Assembly: GCF_001428245.1 (NCBI RefSeq)
Contig: NZ_LMRV01000057.1
Coordinates: 1 to 33,558, forward strand
Direction of reading: 5' to 3'
Origin: Paenibacillus sp. Soil522
GTDB lineage: Bacteria; Bacillota; Bacilli; Paenibacillales; Paenibacillaceae
Length of the DNA: 33,558 nucleotides
In this document: in pieces, positions 16,026 to 24,657 of the stretch
Layout of the letters: each line of letters opens with the position of its first letter
Position numbering within the stretch: the first letter of the stretch is position 1
Made by a program: the position numbers and the translations under genes
The notes under the pieces: model-generated
Databases searched by the model: none
The model's input: only the letters and a program-made list of their open reading frames with translations
Told to the model about the DNA's origin: nothing

Positions 16026-16210
16026 CCAAGCTTGCGTTACTTTGACGGTTTTTCTATGAAAACCTTAGATAATGGTTACGAAGTGAATTTTCTGCAAAAA
16101 CCGAGCTTTTGCTCTACGGTTTTTCTACAAAAACCGAGTATTTTTTCAAAATGCTGGACTTCTACAAAAACCGAGTTTTTGTTTAGTAATGTAGGTTTTC
16201 TGCGAGAACC
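16026..16210 (+). repeat. Array of short hairpins and direct repeats before mnmG
   Basis: The 310-base gap between mnmE and mnmG holds three direct copies of TTCTrCAAAAACCGAG (16085-16100, 16118-16133, 16155-16170). It also holds three small hairpins: GGTTTTTC/GAAAACC near 16042-16059, a perfect CGGTTTTT/AAAAACCG at 16112-16131, and AGGTTTTC/GAGAACCT at 16188-16205. The last abuts the mnmG ribosome site. The 15921-16025 part shows nothing clear. Such hairpins would lie in the mnmG leader RNA. Confidence 0.7.
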
Positions 16211-16230
16211 TTAAAGGAGGGTATAGAACA

Positions 16231-18120
16231 ATGGGATATGTAGCTGGAGAATATGACGTTATTGTCATTGGAGCGGGGCATGCGGGCTGTGAGGCTGCAC
16301 TTGCTGCCGCGCGTATGGGCTGTGAGACGCTGCTGCTTACGATAAACTTAGACATGGTTGCTTTTATGCCATGTAATCCATCGATCGGAGGTCCGGCCAA
16401 AGGTCATGTCGTACGTGAAATTGATGCGCTTGGCGGCGAGATGGGACGCAACATCGATAAAACGTTTATACAAATGAGGATGCTCAATACGGGTAAAGGG
16501 CCAGCTGTACATGCTCTGCGCGCACAAGCTGACAAATTTGATTATCAGCATCTAATGAAGAAGACAATTGAGGAAACTCCACATTTGACGCTGCGCCAAG
16601 GTATGGCGGAGGAGCTCATCGTTGAAGATGGCAAATGCTTAGGAATTTTAACAAAAACAGGTGCAGAATATCGTGCGCGTACGACCGTTGTTACGACAGG
16701 CACCTATTTGCGCGGCAAAATAATTATGGGCGAGCTGATGTACGAGAGCGGTCCGAACAATCAACAGCCTTCGGTCAGACTATCCGCAAGCTTAAAGGAA
16801 AATGGTTTGGAGCTCGTACGTTTCAAGACAGGTACGCCGCCGCGCGTGCACAAGGATACGATTGACTTTTCCAAAACCGAAATTCAACCTGGAGACGACA
16901 AGCCTAAATTTTTCTCGCATGAAACGGAGTCGTCTTCCAATGAACAGCTTCCTTGCTGGTTAACGTATACGTCGGAAGCGACGCATAAGATTATCAATGA
17001 TAACCTGCATCGTGCCCCGATGTTCTCGGGTGCCATTGAAGGAACGGGTCCTCGTTATTGCCCATCCATTGAAGATAAAATTGTACGTTTCGCGGATAAG
17101 CCAAAGCACCAAATCTTTTTAGAGCCAGAAGGTAAAAACACATCCGAATACTATGTGCAAGGACTCTCGACAAGTATGCCTGAGGATGTACAGTTGGGTA
17201 TTTTGCGTTCTATTCCAGGTTTGGAAAAAGTTGAGATGATGCGTAACGGTTATGCCATTGAGTATGATGCCGTAGTGCCAACACAGCTGTGGCCATCCTT
17301 GGAAACAAAGGTGATCGATAGTTTGTTCACTGCTGGACAAATTAATGGAACCTCCGGCTATGAAGAAGCTGCAGGGCAAGGCGTAATGGCTGGAATTAAT
17401 GCTGCACGCAAAGTACAAGGAAAAGAACCGATTATCATAGGCCGCTCTGAAGGCTATATCGGGGTCATGATTGATGATCTCGTTACGAAAGGCACAAACG
17501 ACCCTTACCGCTTACTTACTTCAAGAGCTGAATATCGTTTGCTGCTCCGTCACGACAATGCAGATTTACGTTTAACGCCAACTGGCTATGGTATCGGTCT
17601 TATTTCAGAAGAACGGTACAATAAATTTTTGCGTAAAAAAGAGCTTGTTGAAATGGACATTGAGCGTTTGCGCGCAACAAAAGTAAAGCCGGATCAAGTT
17701 AATGAAATGCTGACTGCTGCCGGTACGGCCGCAATGGAGCATGGGACAGATGCCTTATCCTTGCTTCGCCGTCCTGAAGTAACCTATGCGATGATTGAAA
17801 CCATCGTTCCATCCGTTCCGGAAATGACTGAGGAGATGAAGGAACAGGTTGAAATTCAAATCAAGTATGCGGGCTATATCGAGAAACAGCTGGTTCAGGT
17901 TGAGCGGTTGAACAAAATGGAGAAAAAGCGGATTCCAGATGATATCGATTATAACGATGTACGCAGTCTAGCTTCGGAAGCGAAGCAAAAGCTTACTCTT
18001 ATCCGCCCGCTTTCTATCGGTCAGGCATCCCGTATTGCCGGAGTAACGCCTGCCGATATATCAATCCTTCTTGTTTACCTGGAGCATTACAATCGTGTCA
18101 CAGCAGCAAGGGGTTCGTAA
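16231..18120 (+). CDS. mnmG: tRNA uridine-5-carboxymethylaminomethyl modification enzyme MnmG (GidA)
   Basis: 629 residues, the usual length. It is the FAD-dependent partner of MnmE in tRNA wobble-uridine modification. The dinucleotide-binding motif VIGAGHAGCEAALAAARMG lies near residue 12, GPAKGHVVREIDALGGEMG follows, and GTPPRV and the C-terminal helical tRNA-binding region are present. The ribosome site AAAGGAGG lies about 10 bases before the ATG. It is followed one base later by rsmG, so the two are co-transcribed. Confidence 0.97.
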   Translation: MGYVAGEYDVIVIGAGHAGCEAALAAARMGCETLLLTINLDMVAFMPCNPSIGGPAKGHVVREIDALGGEMGRNIDKTFIQMRMLNTGKGPAVHALRAQADKFDYQHLMKKTIEETPHLTLRQGMAEELIVEDGKCLGILTKTGAEYRARTTVVTTGTYLRGKIIMGELMYESGPNNQQPSVRLSASLKENGLELVRFKTGTPPRVHKDTIDFSKTEIQPGDDKPKFFSHETESSSNEQLPCWLTYTSEATHKIINDNLHRAPMFSGAIEGTGPRYCPSIEDKIVRFADKPKHQIFLEPEGKNTSEYYVQGLSTSMPEDVQLGILRSIPGLEKVEMMRNGYAIEYDAVVPTQLWPSLETKVIDSLFTAGQINGTSGYEEAAGQGVMAGINAARKVQGKEPIIIGRSEGYIGVMIDDLVTKGTNDPYRLLTSRAEYRLLLRHDNADLRLTPTGYGIGLISEERYNKFLRKKELVEMDIERLRATKVKPDQVNEMLTAAGTAAMEHGTDALSLLRRPEVTYAMIETIVPSVPEMTEEMKEQVEIQIKYAGYIEKQLVQVERLNKMEKKRIPDDIDYNDVRSLASEAKQKLTLIRPLSIGQASRIAGVTPADISILLVYLEHYNRVTAARGS

Positions 18121-18121
18121 T

Positions 18122-18844
18122 ATGGATGAAACATTGCAATGGTTTGCGAAACGAATGGAGGAGAGCGGAATTCCGCTCTCAACCGTTCAGCTTGAACAGT
18201 TCGAGCTCTATTACCGGTTGCTTGTGGAGTGGAATGAAAAAATGAATTTAACCGGCATTACAGAAAGAGATGCTGTGTATGAAAAGCATTTTTATGATTC
18301 CGTATCTCTTTCCTTCTACATGAATATGAACAGCGTGCGAAAGCTCGCTGACATTGGATCGGGTGCAGGCTTTCCCAGCATTCCTTTGAAAATTTGTTTC
18401 CCTCACATACAGGTGATGATTGTTGATTCTTTAAACAAAAGAATTCAGTTTCTAACGCATTTGAAGGAGCAGCTTGGTTTAGAACAGGTTTTATGTCTTC
18501 ATGGCCGGGCAGAAGATATTGCGCAATTGTCAGAGCACCGCGATAGCTATGATTTAGTAACAGCAAGAGCAGTTGCACGTTTGAATGTGTTGAATGAATT
18601 TTGTTTGCCTTTTGTGAGGAAAGGCGGATTGTTTGCCGCGATGAAAGGCTCGCAGTCTGATGAAGAAGTGCGGGAAGCATCTTTTAGCCTAAGAGAGCTG
18701 AAGGGGAAAATCAAATCGCAGCATCAGTTATCCCTTCCAAACGAGCAATCCGAACGCCATATTATTTTAATAGAGAAGGTAGAAGCTACTCCTCGTAAAT
18801 ATCCTAGAAAAGCAGGAACTCCACTTAAGCAGCCGCTTATTTAG
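18122..18844 (+). CDS. rsmG: 16S rRNA (guanine527-N7)-methyltransferase RsmG
   Basis: 240 residues. It methylates G527 of 16S rRNA using SAM; loss of it gives low-level streptomycin resistance in other bacteria. The SAM motif is ADIGSGAGFPSIPL near residue 75, with VTARAVARLNVL later. ATG 18122 gives the normal N-terminus and follows the mnmG stop by one base, with AAGGGG in the end of mnmG as the ribosome site; an upstream in-frame start inside mnmG is less likely. A parS site follows within 12 bases of its stop. Confidence 0.95.
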   Translation: MDETLQWFAKRMEESGIPLSTVQLEQFELYYRLLVEWNEKMNLTGITERDAVYEKHFYDSVSLSFYMNMNSVRKLADIGSGAGFPSIPLKICFPHIQVMIVDSLNKRIQFLTHLKEQLGLEQVLCLHGRAEDIAQLSEHRDSYDLVTARAVARLNVLNEFCLPFVRKGGLFAAMKGSQSDEEVREASFSLRELKGKIKSQHQLSLPNEQSERHIILIEKVEATPRKYPRKAGTPLKQPLI

Positions 18845-18855
18845 TTGTTAAGGAA

Positions 18856-18871
18856 TGTTCCACGTGAAACA
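18856..18871 (+). other. parS centromere site 1
   Basis: TGTTCCACGTGAAACA fits the Firmicute parS consensus TGTTnCACGTGAAACA. It lies just after rsmG and about 7 kb from the origin, where ParB is expected to load. It is the exact reverse complement of the site inside parB. Confidence 0.9.
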
Positions 18872-19424
18872 TTAAAATGTATATACATGTTTATGACAAT
18901 CGAAAAATCGCTATATTTAAAGAACAATTATTCATTCTAAAGAAGTGTCAAGCAGGAGAACGTTTAGCCATAGTCGAATTATTAATATAGATGAAGAGAC
19001 TGGACGATATCGGTAGGCGAGCGAATACAATTACTGCTGTCCTGTGAAAGCAGGTAATGTGTAAGATGCATAATCTATGCATTTAATAGTGGTCATTACC
19101 TATACATGGCAATATTTTAGATGATGCCTCTCCAATCATTACCGAATCAATTTGGTTATGGATGTTAGCCATGCAGTTGACGATTATTACCTGAGAGAGG
19201 TTCTAGCGACCTAAAATAATCCAATTGGCAATGAACCAATCTTACTGCTGAAGCGTATTTATTGCAAAAACCTTGTAATTGCTTTTTAATAGAATGATAG
19301 CATGTTAAGGTGTTTGAACGATTAGACATGCTTGCATTTTATGTGAAACGCATGGTTTCTGTTGTGAGATGGAAATAATGGTTTCATTTAAAGCGATTAG
19401 AAGCAAGGTTTATCTCATGACCGG
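18872..19424. other. Non-coding stretch between rsmG and noc with nested inverted repeats
   Basis: No open frame with a plausible ribosome site is seen on either strand. Structure is visible: GGTAATG (19053-19059) and CATTACC (19094-19100) enclose an ATGCAT/ATGCAT hairpin (19066-19082), and CCTCTC (19127) can pair with GAGAGG (19195-19200). It could be a leader or a small RNA, or simply a decayed sequence; I cannot name it. Confidence 0.4.
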
Positions 19425-19439
19425 GTGGTAATTATCGAT

Positions 19440-20258
19440 ATGAAAGAACAATTTTCTCGATTGTTCGGCCTGTCCGAGCAGCGCATACCGCAAGATGAAG
19501 TTCGACAAATACCGATTCATGAGATCGATCCGAGCCCTTTTCAGCCTCGTACGATTTTTGATGACGACCGTATTGAAGAGTTATGTCAGACGATAAAAAC
19601 GCATGGTGTTATTCAGCCTATCGTTGTTCGTATGCGTAACGGAAGATATGAGATTATTGCAGGGGAACGCCGTTGGCGTGCCGTAACTAAGCTTGGGTAT
19701 GATACGATTCCAGGCATTGTTCGTGAGTTCAACGATTCACAGACGGCATCGATTGCTTTAATCGAAAATCTTCAGAGGGAAAATTTGTCGGCTATTGAAG
19801 AGGCGATTGCTTATCAAAAATTGATAGAGCTTCATCAGTTAACACAAGAAAGCTTAGCTCAGCGTCTTGGTAAGAGTCAATCGACTATTGCCAACAAATT
19901 ACGGTTGTTAATGTTAAATGACACGATTAAGACGACCTTGATGGAGCGTAAAATTACGGAGCGGCATGCACGAGCGTTATTGTCGTTAGATAATGAAGAA
20001 ATACAGCTTAAGGTTTTAGAAGAGATTATAACAAAAGATTTAAATGTTAAGCAAACAGAAGTTAGAATAGCCTTCTTAAAGGAATCGACAAAATTGAAAA
20101 AAGCTAAGCGTATTTCTTTCACAAAGGATGTACGATTGGCGCTTAATACAATTAGACAATCGATTGAAATGGTTTCTGGCTCTGGGTTGCAAATTAAAAC
20201 GAACGAAAAGGATAATGATGATCATTATGAGATCATCATCCAGATCCCTAAACGATAA
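19440..20258 (+). CDS. noc: Nucleoid occlusion protein Noc
   Basis: 272 residues. It is a ParB-family DNA-binding CTPase that blocks division over the nucleoid. It starts MKEQFSRLFGL, which matches the amphipathic membrane-targeting helix of Bacillus Noc, so I chose ATG 19440 over the in-frame GTG at 19425. The ParB/N domain has QPRTIFDD and GERRWRAV, followed by a helix-turn-helix LAQRLGKSQSTIANKLRLL and KITERHARALL. It lies upstream of soj-parB, as in Bacillus. I saw no clear Noc-binding site (ATTTCCCGGGAAAT) in the window. Confidence 0.93.
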   Translation: MKEQFSRLFGLSEQRIPQDEVRQIPIHEIDPSPFQPRTIFDDDRIEELCQTIKTHGVIQPIVVRMRNGRYEIIAGERRWRAVTKLGYDTIPGIVREFNDSQTASIALIENLQRENLSAIEEAIAYQKLIELHQLTQESLAQRLGKSQSTIANKLRLLMLNDTIKTTLMERKITERHARALLSLDNEEIQLKVLEEIITKDLNVKQTEVRIAFLKESTKLKKAKRISFTKDVRLALNTIRQSIEMVSGSGLQIKTNEKDNDDHYEIIIQIPKR

Positions 20259-20300
20259 AGGTTGAATATCTAAATTGCAATAATTTTATACTCATTTAGT

Positions 20301-20321
20301 GCCGTCCTCACTGAGGGCGGC
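20301..20321 (+). terminator. Hairpin after noc
   Basis: GCCGTCCTC (20301-20309) pairs with GAGGGCGGC (20313-20321) with one G-T pair. It lies about 45 bases after the noc stop. No T run follows, so it is a weak terminator or an mRNA end structure. Confidence 0.4.
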
Positions 20322-20360
20322 GATGCCATTTGTAGCTGAATTTTTATTTTCGTATAATCA

Positions 20361-20421
20361 TTAAGTGTAAACGTCTGACGCCTTCTTTGGGCTGCAAATC
20401 TCGTTTTGCGGTGAAATATAA
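20361..20421 (-). repeat. Folded intergenic repeat, copy 5 (inverted orientation)
   Basis: Read on the minus strand it gives TTATATTTCACCGCAAAACG and ends GTTTACACTTAA, aligning with copies 1-4. A second TTATATTTCA end lies at 20452-20461, about 30 bases further on and inverted relative to the first. That is the same spacing and arrangement as between copies 3 and 4. It lies in the noc-soj gap. Confidence 0.65.
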
Positions 20422-20505
20422 ATATCGTGTACTCTTCGTGTGTATACTTGCTTATATTTCAATAAATTAGCACATAAAAGTTGTACACATAGAGGTGAGC
20501 CGGTT

Positions 20506-21279
20506 TTGTCGAAAATTATTGCTATAGCCAATCAGAAGGGCGGTGTCGGGAAAACGACAACGTCTGTCAATTTAGCAGCCTGTCTAGCATCACTTGGGAA
20601 AAAAGTGTTGTTAGTTGATATTGATCCACAAGGGAATACAACTAGTGGACTTGGTATTAATAAGGGTGATGTAACCAATTGTATTTATGATGTTCTTATT
20701 AATGATGTCCATCCTAAAGATGCGATGTTTGATACAAGCGTTCAAGGCTTGAAAATCATTCCGGCTACGATTCAACTGGCTGGCGCGGAGATCGAGTTAG
20801 TACCTACGATATCCCGAGAGCTTCGTTTGAAAAAATCTTTGCAATTGGTTAAGAATGAATTTGATTATGTTCTCATTGATTGTCCTCCTTCACTCGGTAT
20901 TTTGACGATCAACTCTTTAACCGCAGCTGATTCGGTTCTTATTCCTATACAATGTGAATATTATGCGCTAGAAGGATTGAGTCAACTATTGAATACGGTT
21001 CGACTCGTTCAGAAGCATTTGAATACATCCCTTCAAATCGAAGGCGTCCTTTTGACGATGCTGGATGCAAGAACAAATCTTGGAATTCAAGTTATTGAAG
21101 AGGTCAAAAAATATTTTCAACAAAAGGTTTATCAAACGATTATTCCGCGTAATGTTCGTTTAAGTGAGGCACCGTCACATGGCCAAGCTATTATCACATA
21201 CGACCCGCGATCTAAAGGTGCGGAAGTTTATCTTGAACTTGCAAAGGAAGTGATTATGTATGAGCAAGCGGCTAGGTAG
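20506..21279 (+). CDS. soj: Chromosome-partitioning ATPase Soj/ParA
   Basis: 257 residues. It is a deviant Walker ATPase that moves or releases ParB-parS complexes and, in Bacillus, also regulates DnaA. Walker A is KGGVGKTT (residues 11-18), and DIDPQGNTTSGLG and VLIDCPPSLG follow. I chose TTG 20506, preceded by AGAGGTGAG about 8 bases upstream, since it gives the family's normal N-terminus (MSKIIAIANQKGG). An in-frame upstream ATG adds a non-conserved leader. It overlaps parB by 20 bases. Confidence 0.96.
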   Translation: MSKIIAIANQKGGVGKTTTSVNLAACLASLGKKVLLVDIDPQGNTTSGLGINKGDVTNCIYDVLINDVHPKDAMFDTSVQGLKIIPATIQLAGAEIELVPTISRELRLKKSLQLVKNEFDYVLIDCPPSLGILTINSLTAADSVLIPIQCEYYALEGLSQLLNTVRLVQKHLNTSLQIEGVLLTMLDARTNLGIQVIEEVKKYFQQKVYQTIIPRNVRLSEAPSHGQAIITYDPRSKGAEVYLELAKEVIMYEQAAR

Positions 21280-22111
21280 AGGGCTGGATGCGCTTATCCC
21301 ATCGCTTTCTGTGAATGATGATGATAAAGTGATTGAAATTTCATTATCTCAATTGAGACCCAATCCATATCAGCCAAGAAAAACTTTTGACGAGGATTCC
21401 ATTAAAGAGCTAGCAGAATCCATCAAACAGCATGGTATCATTCAACCGATTATTGTTCGTACAGTGCTGAAAGGCTACGAAATTATAGCAGGAGAAAGAC
21501 GGTTCCGTGCTTCTCAATTTTGCGGAAATGCTACGATACCTGCAGTTGTGAGATCATTTACTGATCAACAGGTCATGGAAATTGCATTAATTGAAAATCT
21601 TCAGCGTGAGGATTTGAATGCTATAGAGGTCGCTGTTGCTTATCAAGCTTTAATCGACAAGTTCAAGCTTACACAAGAAGAGTTGTCAATGAAGGTTGGT
21701 AAGTCTCGCTCGCACATCGCTAACTTTGTTCGTTTGCTTTCACTGCCTGCAGAAATTAAGGATAATGTTTCACGTGGAACAATTTCTATGGGACATGCAA
21801 GAGCGTTGGTTGGTATTAAGGATGAAAAAGCTCAGAAGGAATTAGCCGATCTAACCGTTTCCTTGGATTGGAGTGTGCGTGATCTCGAAGAGGCCATTCA
21901 GAAGCTGGATACGAAGCAGCCTGAAGATAAAACAAAGCCGAATCAAAGAAAACGCGATCCATATATCGACCATCTGGAAGAGTCGTTGCGCGAGCGGTTT
22001 AAGACGACAGTTAAAATTAAACAGCAAAAAGATAAAGGTAAAATTGAGCTTCAATACTATAGCAAACAAGATTTGGAACGATTGCTAGAGTTGCTTCAGT
22101 ACATGGCGTAA
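21260..22111 (+). CDS. parB: Chromosome-partitioning protein ParB/Spo0J
   Basis: 283 residues. It binds parS, spreads as a CTP-dependent clamp and recruits SMC. It begins MSKRLGRGLDALIPS, the Soj-activating tail. The CTP-binding region is GERRFRAS (near 75-82), and the helix-turn-helix includes SMKVGKSRSHIANFVRLL. Its own coding sequence contains a parS site, as in Bacillus. The ribosome site AAGGAAGTGA lies within soj, so translation is coupled. Confidence 0.96.
   Translation: MSKRLGRGLDALIPSLSVNDDDKVIEISLSQLRPNPYQPRKTFDEDSIKELAESIKQHGIIQPIIVRTVLKGYEIIAGERRFRASQFCGNATIPAVVRSFTDQQVMEIALIENLQREDLNAIEVAVAYQALIDKFKLTQEELSMKVGKSRSHIANFVRLLSLPAEIKDNVSRGTISMGHARALVGIKDEKAQKELADLTVSLDWSVRDLEEAIQKLDTKQPEDKTKPNQRKRDPYIDHLEESLRERFKTTVKIKQQKDKGKIELQYYSKQDLERLLELLQYMA
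21766..21781 (-). other. parS centromere site 2, inside parB
   Basis: TGTTTCACGTGGAACA on the plus strand is TGTTCCACGTGAAACA on the minus strand, a full consensus parS. It encodes part of parB codons 169-175, the same placement as the parS in Bacillus spo0J. Confidence 0.9.
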
Positions 22112-22122
22112 GTTATACCAAA

Positions 22123-22181
22123 CAATGGCATACCTAAGTTGTAATCTTGCTTTTGAAAGATTAAACTAAGGTATGCCATTG
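22123..22181. terminator. Long hairpin after parB
   Basis: CAATGGCATACCTAAGTT (22123-22140) pairs with the matching arm ending CCATTG (22181). There is one mismatch, and a second TAATCTT/AAGATTA pairing closes the loop. No T run follows on either strand, so it may be a factor-dependent terminator or mRNA stabiliser for the soj-parB transcript. Confidence 0.5.
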
Positions 22182-22214
22182 CTGTGAGTCGGGAGTAGGA
22201 AAGGTGTGGGAATC

Positions 22215-23387
22215 ATGAATAATAATGAACAGTCGGTTATTTATTTGGATCATGCGGCGACCTCTTGGCCTAAGCCGCCGGCAGTAACGGAGGCCGTTGT
22301 AAATGCTATGCTGAATGATGCAGCTAATCCGGGAAGAGGTAGCCATGCTATGGCTGTGCGGGCAAGTCGTATATTGTTTGAAACACGTAAGCAGCTAGCC
22401 AAGCTGTTTAACATAAAAAATCCGAATGATATTGCATTTACCTCCAATACGACAATGTCACTCAATATGGCGATCAAAGGGTGGCTTAAACCGGGAGACC
22501 ATGTCATTGCGACTTCCGTTGAGCATAATTCGGTAAGACGGCCGCTTTATTTTTTGGAGCAAACAATTGGCATTGAAGTAACCTACGTAGAATCCGATGA
22601 ACGTGGAAATCTAAATATAGATGACGTTGCTAAAGCGATTCAGCCAAATACAACTTTGGCTATTGTTAATCATAGCTCAAACCTGTTAGGAACTATTATG
22701 CCGGTGGCTGATATTGCGGAGCTCGCAAGAAAGCATGGGATTAAGCTTCTTGTTGACGCCGCACAAAGTGCCGGGATTATTCCTGTAGATGTGAGATCGA
22801 TGGGGATTCATATGCTTGCTTTCCCTGGACATAAGGGCTTGCTTGGTCCGCAGGGGACAGGAGGGCTGTACATCGATCCTGAGATGGACTTGCTGCCGCT
22901 GTTGCATGGAGGGACTGGAAGTCAATCAGAGGCACGTGAGCAGCCTCAAGTTAGGCCGGATAGATACGAGGCAGGCACGCAAAACACACCAGGCTTGGCA
23001 GGACTTAAAAGTGGTGTTCAGCATGTATTGAATGAGACGGTACAGAACATCCATACTAAGGAATGGGCTTTGACGCAAAGACTTATTGAAGGACTTTTGC
23101 CTGTGAATGGCGTTAAGCTTATTGGACCGGAACTCGGTGAACAACGAACTGGAATCGTGGCTTTTAATCTTGAGGGCATTGATCCATCAGAGCTGTCTTT
23201 TATATTGGATCAGCATTACCGGATCGCCGTGCGAGCAGGCTTTCATTGTACACCGCTCGCACATGCATGCGCAGGAACATCGGCAACAGGAGCTATTCGT
23301 GCTAGTGTTGGCATTTATACGACGGAAGCGGAAATCGATGCTTTAAAGGATGCCATAAAGCAAATAGCACAGCAATATGGGGTTTAG
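22215..23387 (+). CDS. Class V aminotransferase, cysteine desulfurase family
   Basis: 390 residues. It is PLP-dependent and resembles the cysteine desulfurase-like group that sits near the origin in many Firmicutes. It starts VIYLDHAATSWPKP. NHSSNLLGTIMP and VDAAQSAG place the cofactor-binding Asp, and FPGHKGLLGPQGTGGLYI carries the Schiff-base lysine. RAGFHCTPLAHA near the C-terminus holds the cysteine expected to take the persulfide. ATG 22215 has AAAGGTG about 8 bases upstream. Whether it supplies sulfur to Fe-S clusters or to tRNA is not shown. Confidence 0.85.
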   Translation: MNNNEQSVIYLDHAATSWPKPPAVTEAVVNAMLNDAANPGRGSHAMAVRASRILFETRKQLAKLFNIKNPNDIAFTSNTTMSLNMAIKGWLKPGDHVIATSVEHNSVRRPLYFLEQTIGIEVTYVESDERGNLNIDDVAKAIQPNTTLAIVNHSSNLLGTIMPVADIAELARKHGIKLLVDAAQSAGIIPVDVRSMGIHMLAFPGHKGLLGPQGTGGLYIDPEMDLLPLLHGGTGSQSEAREQPQVRPDRYEAGTQNTPGLAGLKSGVQHVLNETVQNIHTKEWALTQRLIEGLLPVNGVKLIGPELGEQRTGIVAFNLEGIDPSELSFILDQHYRIAVRAGFHCTPLAHACAGTSATGAIRASVGIYTTEAEIDALKDAIKQIAQQYGV

Positions 23388-23414
23388 CAATAAATTGGGG
23401 GCGGAACAACAACG

Positions 23415-23897
23415 ATGGAAGACTGGACATCAAATCCGATGAATGCTGTTACAATAGGCTTAGCTTTATTTGTCATCATTTTATTCATTTGGATAGCGAT
23501 CATTGGCGGGCGGCTGAAAAAGCTGCGAAAGCAATATACAGCGGTCATGGGGAACACGGGTGTGACGAATATGGAAGACATCATCATTGAATTGAAGGAA
23601 AAGCTAGCCGAGCAGCAGCATGCGAATGAACAACTGAAGGCGCAGGTAAGGGAAGTTCAAATGTCGTTGCCTCAGCAAAAAGGAAAAATTGGCATCATAC
23701 GATATAATGCTTTTGCCGAACATGGTAGTGATCTCAGCTTCTCCATAGCCTTTGTAAATGAAGAGAAGGACGGTGCAGTCTTTACTGGTATTCATAACAG
23801 GGAAAATACGTATGTTTATGCAAAGCCGCTTGAAAAAGGGGATTCACCGTATCAGTTAACGCCGGAAGAGCGTAAAGCCATTGTAGAAGCCAAATAA
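23415..23897 (+). CDS. DUF4446 family membrane-anchored protein
   Basis: 160 residues. One N-terminal membrane segment (about residues 12-32), then a positively charged stretch and a coiled-coil region (about 55-85, ELKEKLAEQQHANEQLKAQ). A compact C-terminal domain follows with KIGIIRYNAF and VFTGIHNRENTYVYAKPL. This matches the DUF4446 family. No function is known to me. A GGGGGCGG site precedes the ATG. It probably shares a transcript with the aminotransferase. Confidence 0.8.
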   Translation: MEDWTSNPMNAVTIGLALFVIILFIWIAIIGGRLKKLRKQYTAVMGNTGVTNMEDIIIELKEKLAEQQHANEQLKAQVREVQMSLPQQKGKIGIIRYNAFAEHGSDLSFSIAFVNEEKDGAVFTGIHNRENTYVYAKPLEKGDSPYQLTPEERKAIVEAK

Positions 23898-23915
23898 GAT
23901 TGTACAGCAAGAAGT

Positions 23916-24524
23916 TTAGATGTTATCAGCGGCAGCAGTTTGCTCACGAACGTTTGAGTTGAGAAGAGCGTTGTTCGCAATTGCTGTAAATAAGCTGAGT
24001 GAAATAATGTCTGACATCTTCATAACAAGGTGGAGCCGAGTGTTTTGGAGCACGAAATATTCCATAAAGCCGCCGACGTTTACAATACCGGTAATATGAA
24101 TGTCGCCTACAGGAGGAAGATCCTTGTTGACGCCGGCGCCAGGACGAACAGGACCAACTCCAACTTGAATGCTGCCTACGCTGGATACTTGGCCTAGGCA
24201 AGCATCAATTCCGATAACGAACGGTTTATGGAACCGGCGGTTGATTTCGATCAGAGTATCATCCAGGTTCATAGCGTGAACGGGATTCTCTAATGTGCCG
24301 AATAACGAAAAGTGCGAGCTGCGGTACTTGGATAAAGAGGTTCCAATTAGCGGCCCTAAAGCATCGCCGGTGGAACGATCCGTTCCTACACAGACGACGA
24401 CGATTGGGCGGTTATCGGCCATTTCTTCCAGCATGGTGGTAAGGCGGTTAACCAGCATGCCGATTACGTTAACGGTAGTATAGGGTACCTTCAAAGGCGT
24501 CTCTTTCATAAATGGAAGCTTCAT
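23916..24524 (-). CDS. yyaC: Sporulation protein YyaC (germination-protease-like fold)
   Basis: 202 residues. It belongs to the DUF1256/YyaC family, which is related in fold to the spore germination protease. Visible motifs are VVCVGTDRSTGDALGPLIG, IGIDACLG, and GVNKDLPPVGDIHITGIVNVGGF. The family is found in endospore formers. It opposes its neighbours and replication. GGAGGG precedes the ATG by about 5 bases. Its presence near the origin matches Bacillus subtilis yyaC. Confidence 0.88.
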   Translation of the reverse strand: MKLPFMKETPLKVPYTTVNVIGMLVNRLTTMLEEMADNRPIVVVCVGTDRSTGDALGPLIGTSLSKYRSSHFSLFGTLENPVHAMNLDDTLIEINRRFHKPFVIGIDACLGQVSSVGSIQVGVGPVRPGAGVNKDLPPVGDIHITGIVNVGGFMEYFVLQNTRLHLVMKMSDIISLSLFTAIANNALLNSNVREQTAAADNI

Positions 24525-24623
24525 AGAATCCCTCCGATAATGCCGATATGTTACTAGTATATGGATGGGACAACCATTTTATACGTCAGATAGTTTGATA
24601 TTTGTGATTAAGCTTACGAAATC

Positions 24624-24639
24624 AGTTTGTATACAAACT
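24624..24639. promoter_or_regulatory. Perfect 16-bp palindrome, possible operator
   Basis: AGTTTGTATACAAACT reads the same on both strands. It lies between the divergent yyaC and DUF3343 starts, 18 bases before the DUF3343 start codon and just upstream of its ribosome site. Symmetry and position suggest a dimeric repressor site; no regulator is identified. Confidence 0.4.
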
Positions 24640-24657
24640 CAAGTGGAGGTCTTGCCC

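Noticed and set aside
16085..16170. CRISPR array
   Set aside because: Only three 16-base units with unequal, partly self-similar spacers and hairpins; no cas genes nearby.
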